A DNA stretch of 39,345 nt from JAYVYM01 sp046593925 (GTDB lineage: Bacteria; Actinomycetota; Actinomycetes; Mycobacteriales; SCTD01): NCBI GenBank assembly GCA_046593925.1, contig JBKJQN010000029.1:1-39345 (forward strand). The letters run 5' to 3'. Under the pieces are notes generated by a model that saw only the letters and a program-made list of their open reading frames with translations, searched no databases and was not told where the DNA came from. This document shows, piece by piece, positions 31,553-39,162 of the stretch (its first letter is position 1; every line of letters begins with the position of its first letter). The position numbers and the translations under genes are program-made.

Positions 31553-31565
31553 TTGGATGGGCAGA

Positions 31566-31608
31566 GCGGGTTCTTCCCGCCGGACACGCGCGCGGCAGCA
31601 GCCGCGCG
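31566..31608 (+). promoter_or_regulatory. Two hairpins in the leader of the osmolyte-binding protein gene
   Basis: GCGGG-TTCTT-CCCGC (31566-31580) and CGCGCGGC-AGCA-GCCGCGCG (31589-31608) lie between the permease stop and ATG 31631. Such intercistronic hairpins commonly attenuate readthrough or protect the downstream mRNA so that binding protein is made in excess. Confidence 0.45.
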
Positions 31609-31630
31609 GGACACAGAAGGCGAGCACATC

Positions 31631-32626
31631 ATGCGCTCCTCACGTATCTCCCTGGTAGCCGCGACCGCGGCGCTGACCCTGGCCGGCTGCGGCAACTCGG
31701 GGAGCACGGCAGCATCGCCCTCGGGCTCGGCGTCCGCTGGCGGCCCGACGACGGTCTGCGCACCGGTCCCCGGCGACAAGCTGGTCGCGCTCACCGACGA
31801 CCTCAATCTGCAGCACAGTGACAACATCATCCCAGTGGTGCGCACCGCCAAGATCAGCGATCCGCTGTCGACGGCGCTCAACAACGTTTCCGCGGCCCTG
31901 TCCCAGGATGCCCTCAACGGCCTGAACAAGGCGACCGACATCGATCGGGTGCAGCCCGCGCAGGCCGCCGAGGACTTCGTGAAGGCGCAGGGGCTCGCTG
32001 ACGGACTGTCCGGCGGCAGCGGGCCGATCAAGGTCGTAGCCGCCAACTTCAGCGAGAATCAGACGCTGGCCAACGTCTACGCGGCCGTGCTCAAGGCCGC
32101 CGGCTTCGACGCGACCGTCGTGCAGCTCACCAACCGCGAGGTGTACGAGGCGGCGCTGGAGAAGGGCGACGTCGACGTCGTCGCGGAGTACGCCGCCACG
32201 CTGACCGACTTCCTGGACAAGAAGGCCGACCCGGCCAGTACCGGCGCTAAGAGCAGCGGCAACATCGACGTGACGGTGGCGGCCCTCACCGCGCTCGCCA
32301 CCCCCCGCGGCCTCACCCCGCTGACGGCGGCCGAGGCGACCGACCAGAACGCGTTCGCCGTGACGCAGACCTTTGCCGACAAGTACGGCGTGACGACGCT
32401 GTCCGACCTCGCGACGGCCTGCGGAGGTGGCGTGACCCTGGGTGGGCCGCCGGAGTGCCCGCAGCGGCCGTTCTGCCAGGTGGGGCTGCAGGGCACGTAC
32501 AAGCTCAAGGTCGCCGGCTTCACCGCCCTGGATGCCGGCGGTCCGCTGTCGAAGAACGCCCTGAAAACCGGGAAGGTCGCGCTCGCGCTGGTCTTCAGCT
32601 CCGACGCGAGCCTGGCTGCCGCCTGA
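31631..32626 (+). CDS. Osmolyte-binding lipoprotein (OpuC/ProX family), apparently circularly permuted
   Basis: 331 residues with a lipobox LAGC (Cys20). Residues 50-122 (LVALTDDLNLQHSDNIIPVV, then PLSTALNNVSAALSQDAL and QAAEDFVKAQGL) match what is normally the C-terminal segment of OpuC-type binding proteins. Residues 131-331 then begin the usual N-terminal lobe (IKVVAANFSENQTLANVYAAVL, REVYEAALEKGDVDVVAEYAATLTD) and run to ALDAGGPLSKNALKTGKVAL and VFSSDASLAA. The protein stops exactly where the LxDDK segment would normally follow. The order of parts is therefore rotated while the fold can stay complete. It is likely the ligand receptor for the two preceding permeases. ATG 31631 is the only sensible start. 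Confidence 0.85.
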   Translation: MRSSRISLVAATAALTLAGCGNSGSTAASPSGSASAGGPTTVCAPVPGDKLVALTDDLNLQHSDNIIPVVRTAKISDPLSTALNNVSAALSQDALNGLNKATDIDRVQPAQAAEDFVKAQGLADGLSGGSGPIKVVAANFSENQTLANVYAAVLKAAGFDATVVQLTNREVYEAALEKGDVDVVAEYAATLTDFLDKKADPASTGAKSSGNIDVTVAALTALATPRGLTPLTAAEATDQNAFAVTQTFADKYGVTTLSDLATACGGGVTLGGPPECPQRPFCQVGLQGTYKLKVAGFTALDAGGPLSKNALKTGKVALALVFSSDASLAAA

Positions 32627-32644
32627 GCTGTAGGGGAGGTAGCT

Positions 32645-33667
32645 GTGCGTGGACTGTTTCTGCCCGGCAACCGCGACGTCAGCCTGCGCGAGGTCCCCGA
32701 TCCGGTCCCGGCGACCGGGCAGGTTGTCGTGGCGGTGCGCGCGTCGACCATCTGCGGCAGCGATCTGCGCGCCATCTACCGGGAGCACCTGGGCGCGGGA
32801 CCGGAGGCCTACCAGGACGTGATCGGTGGCCATGAGCCGGCTGGCGAGGTCGTGCAGGTCGGCCCAGGGCCGGCCCGGTGGCGGGTGGGGGACCGGGTCG
32901 TCGTCTATCACATCAGCGGCTGCGGGCTGTGCGACGCGTGCCGTCGGGGATACCAGATCAGCTGCACCTCGCCCAGCCGGGCGGCGTACGGCTGGCAGCG
33001 CGACGGCGGCCACGCCGACCTGCTGCTCGCAGAGGAACGCGACCTGCTGCGCCTCCCTGACGACCTGACGTTCCTCGACGGGGCGTGCGTGGCCTGCGGC
33101 TTCGGGACGGCGTACGAAGCGCTGTGCCGAGTGGATGTCTCAGGCCGGGACCGGCTGCTCGTCACAGGGCTCGGCCCGGTCGGGCTGGCGACCGGTCTGC
33201 TCGGCCGGGCGATGGGCGCGACCGTCGTGGTGGGGACCGACCCCAGCCCGGAGCGGCGGCGGCTCGCGACCCTGCTGGGAGCCGTCGACCACGCGGTGGC
33301 CGGCACCGCCGACGAGCTGACCGGCCTGTTCGGTGACGGGGCCGAGGCGGCGGTGGACTGCTCGGGCAGCGGCGCCGGGCAGCTGACTGCGCTGCGGCAC
33401 ACCGGCCGCTGGGGTCGCGTCGCGTTCGTCGGGGAGGGTGGCCGGCTGACCGTCGACGTCAGCGACGTCGTCATCCACCGTCAGCTCACGCTGTTCGGGT
33501 CATGGGTCACCTCGACCGTACGGATGGCCGAGCTGCTCGACCGGCTGAGCCGCTGGGGCCTGCACCCGGAGCGCGTCGTGACGCACCGGTTCGCCCTGCA
33601 GGAGGCCGATCAGGCGTACCGGGTTGCCGATGCCGGGGTCGGCGGGAAGGTCGCCATCGTCTGGTGA
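32645..33667 (+). CDS. Zinc-dependent medium-chain alcohol dehydrogenase
   Basis: 340 residues from GTG 32645 after GGGGAGG. The catalytic-zinc ligands are Cys37 (ICGSD) and His63-Glu64 (GGHEPAGEV). The structural zinc set is Cys93, Cys96, Cys99 and Cys107 (CGLCDACRRGYQISC). The NAD(P)-binding motif is GLGPVGLATG. It resembles sorbitol/threonine dehydrogenase-like MDR enzymes; the substrate is unknown. The gene begins 18 bases after the osmolyte-binding protein and may be co-transcribed, perhaps acting on an imported polyol or choline-like compound, but that is inference. Confidence 0.9.
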   Translation: MRGLFLPGNRDVSLREVPDPVPATGQVVVAVRASTICGSDLRAIYREHLGAGPEAYQDVIGGHEPAGEVVQVGPGPARWRVGDRVVVYHISGCGLCDACRRGYQISCTSPSRAAYGWQRDGGHADLLLAEERDLLRLPDDLTFLDGACVACGFGTAYEALCRVDVSGRDRLLVTGLGPVGLATGLLGRAMGATVVVGTDPSPERRRLATLLGAVDHAVAGTADELTGLFGDGAEAAVDCSGSGAGQLTALRHTGRWGRVAFVGEGGRLTVDVSDVVIHRQLTLFGSWVTSTVRMAELLDRLSRWGLHPERVVTHRFALQEADQAYRVADAGVGGKVAIVW

Positions 33668-33810
33668 CGCCCGGATCAGGGGGTCGGACGACCTTGATCG
33701 ATAGGGCCACCGCTCGGCGCAGGCCGATTGACATCGCCCGACCCGTCCCCCGCGTGCCCGACCTGGACGCCTCCGCGGGCCCGACCTCCATGCCACGGTG
33801 CGGCGACGCG

Positions 33811-34764
33811 TCAGCCAGCAGACGGTGCCGCGCCCACCTTGTTCGTGCCCCCGTCGATCAGCGCCCGGCACCAGGCGGGGCGGGTAAGTGGCAGGTCGTG
33901 TGCGGCCGTGGGGTGCGTGGCGCTGGAGATGGTGGGGTGTTCGGCGACCAGCCCGTCGACCCGGCCCGGCACCGGCACGGGATCGCGAGCGCCAGACGCG
34001 AACAGGACGGGGATGCGAGCCGCGATGAGGGCGGACAGCGCTGCGGGCCACGGGCTGCCCAGCACGATGGTCTGCATCGCGGACAGGTACGCCGGCCAGG
34101 TGTGCAGGACCCCGCGACGAGCGACCGTGACCGGGAGGTGTGGCTTGAGAGCGGTCGCGACCCAGCTGGCGGTCGCCCGGTGCCGGCACATCCAGCCGCA
34201 GGTGGCCCTGGCGAGGGGGGTGTCGAGTGCCATCGCGGCCTCGAACCGGCCCATGTCCCGCACGCGCGACAGGCCCTCGTCGGTGGACTCATACAGCGGT
34301 GCGCTCAGCGCGACGACCCGCTCGACCTCGGTGCGCCGGCGCGCCGCCCAGTGCAGCGCGAGGACCGCCCCCATCGAGTGGCCCACCACGGTCAGCGGCC
34401 CGGACAACCGAAGGGCAGCGGCCATCTCGTCGAGGGCATCGAGGTGCGCGTCCAACCCGTACCCCGACGTTGCCGATGCCTGGTAGGAGTCACCAAAGCC
34501 CAGCAGGTCGGGGACGATCAGGCGCCGGTCGTGCGCGAGGGCGTCGTAGGCCACCCCGAAGTAGTCTCCGCAGCCCACGATCCCGTGCAGGAGCACTGTC
34601 GCGGGAGCTCCGGTGCCCATCTGTCGTACGCGCAACCGCCCGGCGGTGGCGGTGGGCGCCGGAGAGCGACTCCAGTGCCTCACGGTCGGCGCGCTGATGT
34701 GGCGGGCGGCCCACAGGGCCGCGCCCACCGCCGGGACAGTCGCGGCAGTCAGGGACGGGCGCAT
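33811..34764 (-). CDS. Alpha/beta hydrolase
   Basis: 317 residues from ATG 34764. After a short hydrophobic N-terminus (residues 4-20), the oxyanion segment is VLLHGIVGCGDYF. The nucleophile elbow is VVGHSMGAVLALHWA. The acid is probably Asp in FASGARDPVPVP and the base His in TAAHDLPLTRP. The fold and motifs fit general esterase/epoxide hydrolase-like enzymes, with no clear substrate. It lies downstream of the small Met-rich membrane protein on the minus strand, with 107 bases between them. Confidence 0.85.
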   Translation of the reverse strand: MRPSLTAATVPAVGAALWAARHISAPTVRHWSRSPAPTATAGRLRVRQMGTGAPATVLLHGIVGCGDYFGVAYDALAHDRRLIVPDLLGFGDSYQASATSGYGLDAHLDALDEMAAALRLSGPLTVVGHSMGAVLALHWAARRRTEVERVVALSAPLYESTDEGLSRVRDMGRFEAAMALDTPLARATCGWMCRHRATASWVATALKPHLPVTVARRGVLHTWPAYLSAMQTIVLGSPWPAALSALIAARIPVLFASGARDPVPVPGRVDGLVAEHPTISSATHPTAAHDLPLTRPAWCRALIDGGTNKVGAAPSAG

Positions 34765-34871
34765 GCGGTCCACACCCCTTGCGTCGGTGTCGTGGTGAGC
34801 GTGCCACGGCGCCGAGCCCGTCCCCTGCCGGAGCACGTTCTACCCATGGCGCGGGGCGTCGCGGGTGTGCC

Positions 34872-35123
34872 TTATCGGCGGGTGAACGTCTTGGGGTTGG
34901 CGTCATGCGCTGGGCCGGTGTGGTCCTGCTGCTCGTCCTTGCTCCCCATGCCGCCTCCGTGTCCCATGCCGCCCATCGAGCGCATCATGAAGAACATCAT
35001 GGCCAGGCAGGCGAGGGGCCATAGCAGGAAGACCAGACCACCACCGACTGAGCCGGACAGGAACAGCACCGCACCGACCGCGACCAGACCGATCATGAGG
35101 TACGAGTACTTGTTGTGGTTCAT
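34872..35123 (-). CDS. Small Met/Gly-rich membrane protein (DUF2933-like)
   Basis: 83 residues. MNHNKYSYLMIGLVAVGAVLFL is followed by a second helix (GGLVFLLWPLACLAMMFFMM). A Met/Gly/His tail (MGGMGHGGGMG) and a polar end rich in Asp and His follow. Two short helices plus a Met-rich cytoplasmic or outer tail resemble DUF2933-type proteins found beside copper-resistance genes. The Met and His residues could bind Cu(I). It is upstream of the hydrolase and about 460 bases from the multicopper oxidase, all on the minus strand. Confidence 0.75.
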   Translation of the reverse strand: MNHNKYSYLMIGLVAVGAVLFLSGSVGGGLVFLLWPLACLAMMFFMMRSMGGMGHGGGMGSKDEQQDHTGPAHDANPKTFTRR

Positions 35124-35584
35124 GGCTGCAGCTCCCTGGTGTGGCGCGCGGAATCGGGCTTTGCAGGACCGGTCGGGCTCTGCGCCGGTTCCCTACTACC
35201 GACCGTAAGCGGCAGATGGTGACGGAGGTGGGGTCCAAGGTCCCTTGCGATGGACGGCACGACTGGTGGACGTGCGGTGTCGGCACGGCGGCCGGCAGCC
35301 CTGCAAGGTCCTCATGACCCGTTCTACGTTCCGAACGTCCTTGCCAGCCCCTCTGCCGGCCCGCCCGCAGAACGCCCTGAGGCGGCCCGAGGATGGGTCT
35401 CGAGTCCCGGTGCTTATCCCTTCGCGCGCCAATGACCGTCCGACGGCCGCTTGTCGGCGAACAGCGCGGGCGGCCAAGGCAACGCAGTGTCGGGAGATGC
35501 TCCCCGCACACGACGGGCAACAGCACGCGGTCGATGGACCAGTCGTGGCTCCGGCCGGCCGCGGTTTCGCCCTCCGGCGCGCGG
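35124..35584. other. 461-base gap between multicopper oxidase and small membrane protein
   Basis: No gene could be supported. Minus-strand frames are open but Arg/Pro-rich and without family patterns. GGACCGGTCGGGCTC at about 35166-35180, ahead of the small membrane protein gene, contains a palindromic ACCGGT and may be an operator or chance. Confidence 0.4.
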
Positions 35585-37150
35585 TCAGTTGCTGTAGGAG
35601 ACGGTGACCATCATCCCGCTCTCGGCGTGATAGATGTTGTGGCAGTGGGTGACCCACTGGCCGGGGTTGTCGGCGTCGAACTCGACGTCGACCTGTTGCA
35701 TGGGCCGCACGATAACGGTGTCCTTACGGGGGCCGCCGTCGGCGACCGCGAAGGTGTGGCCGTGCAGGTGCATGGGGTGGAACATCATGGTGCGGTTGCT
35801 GTAGCGCAACCGGACCCGCTGGCCTTCGCTGACCGGCAGCGGTGTCGATTCCTTGAACGTCTTGCCGTTGATGGTCCACCGGTAGGAGCCCATGCCGCCA
35901 CCGAGCGCGAGGTCGTGGGTGCGGTCGACCTTCCTCGGGTTCAACCTGGCGGCGTCGGCGGCGAAGAGTTCGGTGCCCAGCAGGACCTCGCGGTCGAGCT
36001 CGGCGGGCCGCGCGTCCGCCGAGGGCGTGGGGCCCGTGCCGGTACGCACCACGGTGAGCGTCTGACCGTTCTTGCCCTCTGCCGACGCGACGAGCGGGAA
36101 GGCGCCGTCGGACAGCACGACCTCCACGTCGAAGCGTTCCCCCATCCCGATGATGACCGCGTCGGTCGTTGACGGGACGACGGGGTAGCCGTCGCTGTGG
36201 GTGACGGTGAGGCGGTGGCCGCCGAGCGCGACCCTGAAGGCCGTGTCGGAGCCGGCGTTGATCAGGCGCAGTCGGGCGCGCTGCCCGGGTTTGCCGCTCA
36301 GGGTCTGTGGCGAGGCCGGTATGCGGCCGTTCGCCAGGTAGTGGGGGTAGGCGACGTCTCCGGCCCCGCCCAGCAGGGGCGAGGTCATGGTCTCGCCCGT
36401 ACTGCCCATACCGCCGCCCATACCGCCGCCCATACCGCTGTTACTTCCTCCGGTACGGCCCAGGGCGGCCAGGACGTCGTCGGGGGAGCGGCCGGTTCCA
36501 TCAACCCAATCGTCAAGCACGACGGTCCAGTCGGCGTCGTAGCGGCCGGGGTCGGCGGGGTCGTCGACGAGCAGCGCCCCGTACAGGCCGCGGTCGATCT
36601 GCATCCCTACATGCGGATGGTAGAAGTAGGTCCCCGGGTCGGGGACGGTAAATTCGTAGGCGTACCGGCTGCCGGGTGCGACGGGTGGTTGGGTGACGCC
36701 GGGGACGCCGTCCATGTCGTTGCGGAGCGCGATCCCGTGCCAGTGGATGCTGGTCGGGGCCGGTAGCTGGTTGTCCAGAGTGACCTTCAGCAGGTCGCCC
36801 GCGCGTGCCCGCAGCAGCGGCCCTGGCAGCACGTCGCCGTAGGCCCAGGTCTGGACCAGCGGGCCACCCAGGTCAAGCGTGGTGGGTTGGGCTGTCAGGT
36901 CCGCCGTGACGACGCGCTGCCCGGCGCCTCGGCGGGCAGCCTCAGCCCGGCGCACCGCGTCCGACACCGGGCCGATGGAGGTGGTGGCGTCGCGGCCGCA
37001 ACCACCGAGAGCCAGCAGGCCGACGGCGCCCGCGGCACCGGACAGGACCTGACGCCGGGTGAGCGCGGGCCAGGCTGTCTGGCCGAGTGCGTGGCTGATC
37101 TGTCGGGTGGTGCCGGGCCGGGGCTGGCCGGTCGAGTCGTGGTGCAGCAA
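35585..37150 (-). CDS. Tat-exported multicopper oxidase with Met-rich loop
   Basis: 521 residues from TTG 37150, with AGGAG six bases upstream. The twin-arginine signal LTRRQVLSGAAGAVGLLALGGCG ends in a lipobox (Cys51). Copper ligands are complete: HWH (136-138), HPH (178-180), HPMHLHGH (458-465), HCHNIYH (502-508) with axial Met513. A Met-rich insertion (about 240-255, GMGGGMGGGMG) sits in the region where CueO-like enzymes bind Cu(I). It probably oxidises Cu(I) or phenols outside the membrane. A 12-base tandem repeat encodes the Met-rich loop. Confidence 0.92.
   Translation of the reverse strand: MLHHDSTGQPRPGTTRQISHALGQTAWPALTRRQVLSGAAGAVGLLALGGCGRDATTSIGPVSDAVRRAEAARRGAGQRVVTADLTAQPTTLDLGGPLVQTWAYGDVLPGPLLRARAGDLLKVTLDNQLPAPTSIHWHGIALRNDMDGVPGVTQPPVAPGSRYAYEFTVPDPGTYFYHPHVGMQIDRGLYGALLVDDPADPGRYDADWTVVLDDWVDGTGRSPDDVLAALGRTGGSNSGMGGGMGGGMGSTGETMTSPLLGGAGDVAYPHYLANGRIPASPQTLSGKPGQRARLRLINAGSDTAFRVALGGHRLTVTHSDGYPVVPSTTDAVIIGMGERFDVEVVLSDGAFPLVASAEGKNGQTLTVVRTGTGPTPSADARPAELDREVLLGTELFAADAARLNPRKVDRTHDLALGGGMGSYRWTINGKTFKESTPLPVSEGQRVRLRYSNRTMMFHPMHLHGHTFAVADGGPRKDTVIVRPMQQVDVEFDADNPGQWVTHCHNIYHAESGMMVTVSYSN
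36405..36439. repeat. 12-bp tandem repeat encoding the Met-rich loop
   Basis: CCCATACCGCCG occurs at 36405-36416 and 36417-36428, with a third, almost complete copy to 36439. On the minus strand it encodes GGMG units of the multicopper oxidase, so copy number could change the length of the copper-binding loop. Confidence 0.7.
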
Positions 37151-38203
37151 GGTGGACTCCTGTCAGGGTCACGCGGTGGGTGCCCGTTCGGGTGTGCGAT
37201 GGGCACGTGGCCGGCGCACGGTGGTGCAGCTGCCTGCCGTCACGTCCTCCTCAGACGGCAACCCCCCGGCGGAACGGTCGTTGGCCACCAACGGGCTTGC
37301 TGGCATCGGAGGCGCTCGGCAATCGGCGAAGCAGTTCCTGTTCATCCGCTCTCCGGTCGCCAGGCGGCTGTCGTCCGCTGGAAACAGGCTCGCAGCCGCA
37401 GACGCCGGCCTCCAGAGTCGAAGGTCCCGTGCGCAAGGCGGCCTTCGACCCGCGTGAACGAGCCCGCTGAACGTTCCCCGGCTCATCTGGATGAGACCAC
37501 TTCGGGCCTGTCTGGCCGGGCCGGGCTCTTGACCGAGCACAGGTCCCTTCGCCACCCCGGCCCGGACGACCTCCTCATGGCCCCCGCAGGCCCCTGCCGA
37601 GCACCGCAGAGCTGTCGGCGTCCAAGGCTCCGACGTTGTCCATGGCCGACCCGTGCGCCGTCTTCGTCCTCAGCGCCGACAGGTCCGGGATCGTTCGCTC
37701 GGGACCTGCGCCGAGGTGGCCACTGTTGATTGGACGGTCGGCAGCCCACTTGAGCAAGGCTGTGCCTCAGAGTTCGCGTCTCCCGAACCCCGGCATCGCC
37801 AATCCTGGTCGGTGTCGCCCCCTTGGTCAATGGGCGCTGCTCGCTGGCCGATCCCCGTCGGCCGCCCGGCAGGTCACCGCGCGCGAGGTTGACACGTTCC
37901 CTCTGGTGTGTGCAGAGTTCTTCGCTGAAGAACAGCCAGTCTGGAACGGAAGTGCTGCGGCCGCGCCGCGCCCCGGGAGCGAACCGCTCGACGCCGGACC
38001 ACGCAGCGCCCGGACTTGCGAGCCCGTATGAGCGATCATCAGATGCTTCTCACCGTGCACCAGGCCGCGGTGCTCGGCGGTCGATGTCTCTCCGCCCGGC
38101 AGGTCGACCAACGGCGAGGATGGCCCGTCGCACGACCCGCCGGCGGCCCCGCCGCGTTCACGTCGGTGACCCTGATGGTCAAGCCCTTCCCGCGGAACTG
38201 ACG
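37151..38203. other. About 1 kb without a supportable gene
   Basis: Both strands have open frames of 60-130 codons but none has a good ribosome site together with a protein pattern. One minus-strand frame (about 37575-37757, reading DLSALRTKTAHGSAMDNVGA) has coding-like composition and could be a decayed gene. Base composition appears slightly less GC-biased than the flanking genes. The multicopper oxidase promoter should be near 37151-37250. Confidence 0.5.
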
Positions 38204-38878
38204 GTGTGCTTTTCAGCAACTGCGAGCTTCACCGCCGGCACCGCCCTCACCGCGGTCGGGGTCGTCACCGTGAGCAGGTCCAGGGGGAAGGCCGAGTTGC
38301 CGTTGGCGTTGGTCCCACTGTTGTTCGGGGTCCAGCAGCTCACCGAAGGCGTCCTGTGGTTCAGTCTGAGCGGCACTCTGACGGGGCTGCAGTCTCCGGC
38401 CACCCACGTCTACTCGATGTTCTCCCACGTGCTCTGGCCGGTCTTCGTGCCGTTCGCGATCATGCTGGTCGAGACCAGCAGGCGACGGAGGTCAGTGCTC
38501 GGCGTCTTCCAGGTGATGGGGCTTGCGGTGGGCCTGTACCTGCTCTACTTCCTGGTCCGGTTCCCGGTCACCGCGACGATCCAGGAGCGGCACATCGTTT
38601 ATGACTCCCCCCATTTCTACCTCGCGGGCGTCCTCGTGCTGTACCTGCTTGCGACCTGCGTCAGTGGCCTGTTCTCCAGCCACCGGTGCATCAACGTCTT
38701 CGGGGTTCTGGCCTTCGTGCTGGCCGTTGCCGCCTACCAGGTCTCGGTCACAACGTTCGTGTCCGTCTGGTGCTTCTTCGCGGCTGTCCTGAGCCTGCTC
38801 GTACTCGTCCACTTCAGTGGCCCCATGCAGGCGTGCCGGCCCGCCTCGGCGCCCTCTCGTACGCCGGCATCATCGTGA
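38204..38878 (+). CDS. DUF6629-like seven-helix membrane protein
   Basis: 224 residues from GTG 38204 (VCFSATASFTAG), which matches the MCFSATAS start of a conserved membrane family. Seven hydrophobic helices are visible, including LALVPLLFGVQQLTEGVLWF, HVYSMFSHVLWPVFVPFAIM, VMGLAVGLYLLYFLVRF and LAGVLVLYLLATCVSG. The conserved QQLxEGxLW and the CFSA start hint at a metal or heme site, but the role is unknown. The ribosome site is weak (GGAA). A longer upstream frame is Arg/Pro-rich and was rejected. Confidence 0.8.
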   Translation: MCFSATASFTAGTALTAVGVVTVSRSRGKAELPLALVPLLFGVQQLTEGVLWFSLSGTLTGLQSPATHVYSMFSHVLWPVFVPFAIMLVETSRRRRSVLGVFQVMGLAVGLYLLYFLVRFPVTATIQERHIVYDSPHFYLAGVLVLYLLATCVSGLFSSHRCINVFGVLAFVLAVAAYQVSVTTFVSVWCFFAAVLSLLVLVHFSGPMQACRPASAPSRTPASS

Positions 38879-39107
38879 CCGCGCAACGAGACAGCGCGCG
38901 CATCGGAGTGGTTCAGCCCTGCCGCTACCGGCCTACTCGGCTACCGGCAGGAGCTCGACCTGCGCCGGGGGCGCGGACCGGTGACGACACCGTCCTGCTC
39001 GAGGCCGCCACCACCCAGTCCCACGTACAGATAGCGCAGGCCGCCACGACACGCGCATCAGGAGCGCTGTCCGTCCGCCGTCGCCTCCTTGCGTCCAGGA
39101 AGACCTT

Positions 39108-39137
39108 CATCGACATCGACATCGACATCGACATCGA
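39108..39137. repeat. (CATCGA)5 microsatellite
   Basis: Five perfect copies of the 6-base unit CATCGA. In one plus-strand frame it gives Ile-Asp repeats, but the surrounding frame has no clear start, so it may be non-coding. Confidence 0.85.
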
Positions 39138-39162
39138 GGTCCGGAGAGCGGAGGGGACCGCC

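Noticed and set aside
35166..35180. GGACCGGTCGGGCTC as a second DevR-like box
   Set aside because: The half-site spacing does not match the palindrome at the right edge and only the central ACCGGT is symmetrical.
37169..37555. A 128-codon minus-strand ORF upstream of the multicopper oxidase
   Set aside because: No ribosome site, low-complexity Arg/Pro/Ala content, and no recognisable pattern.
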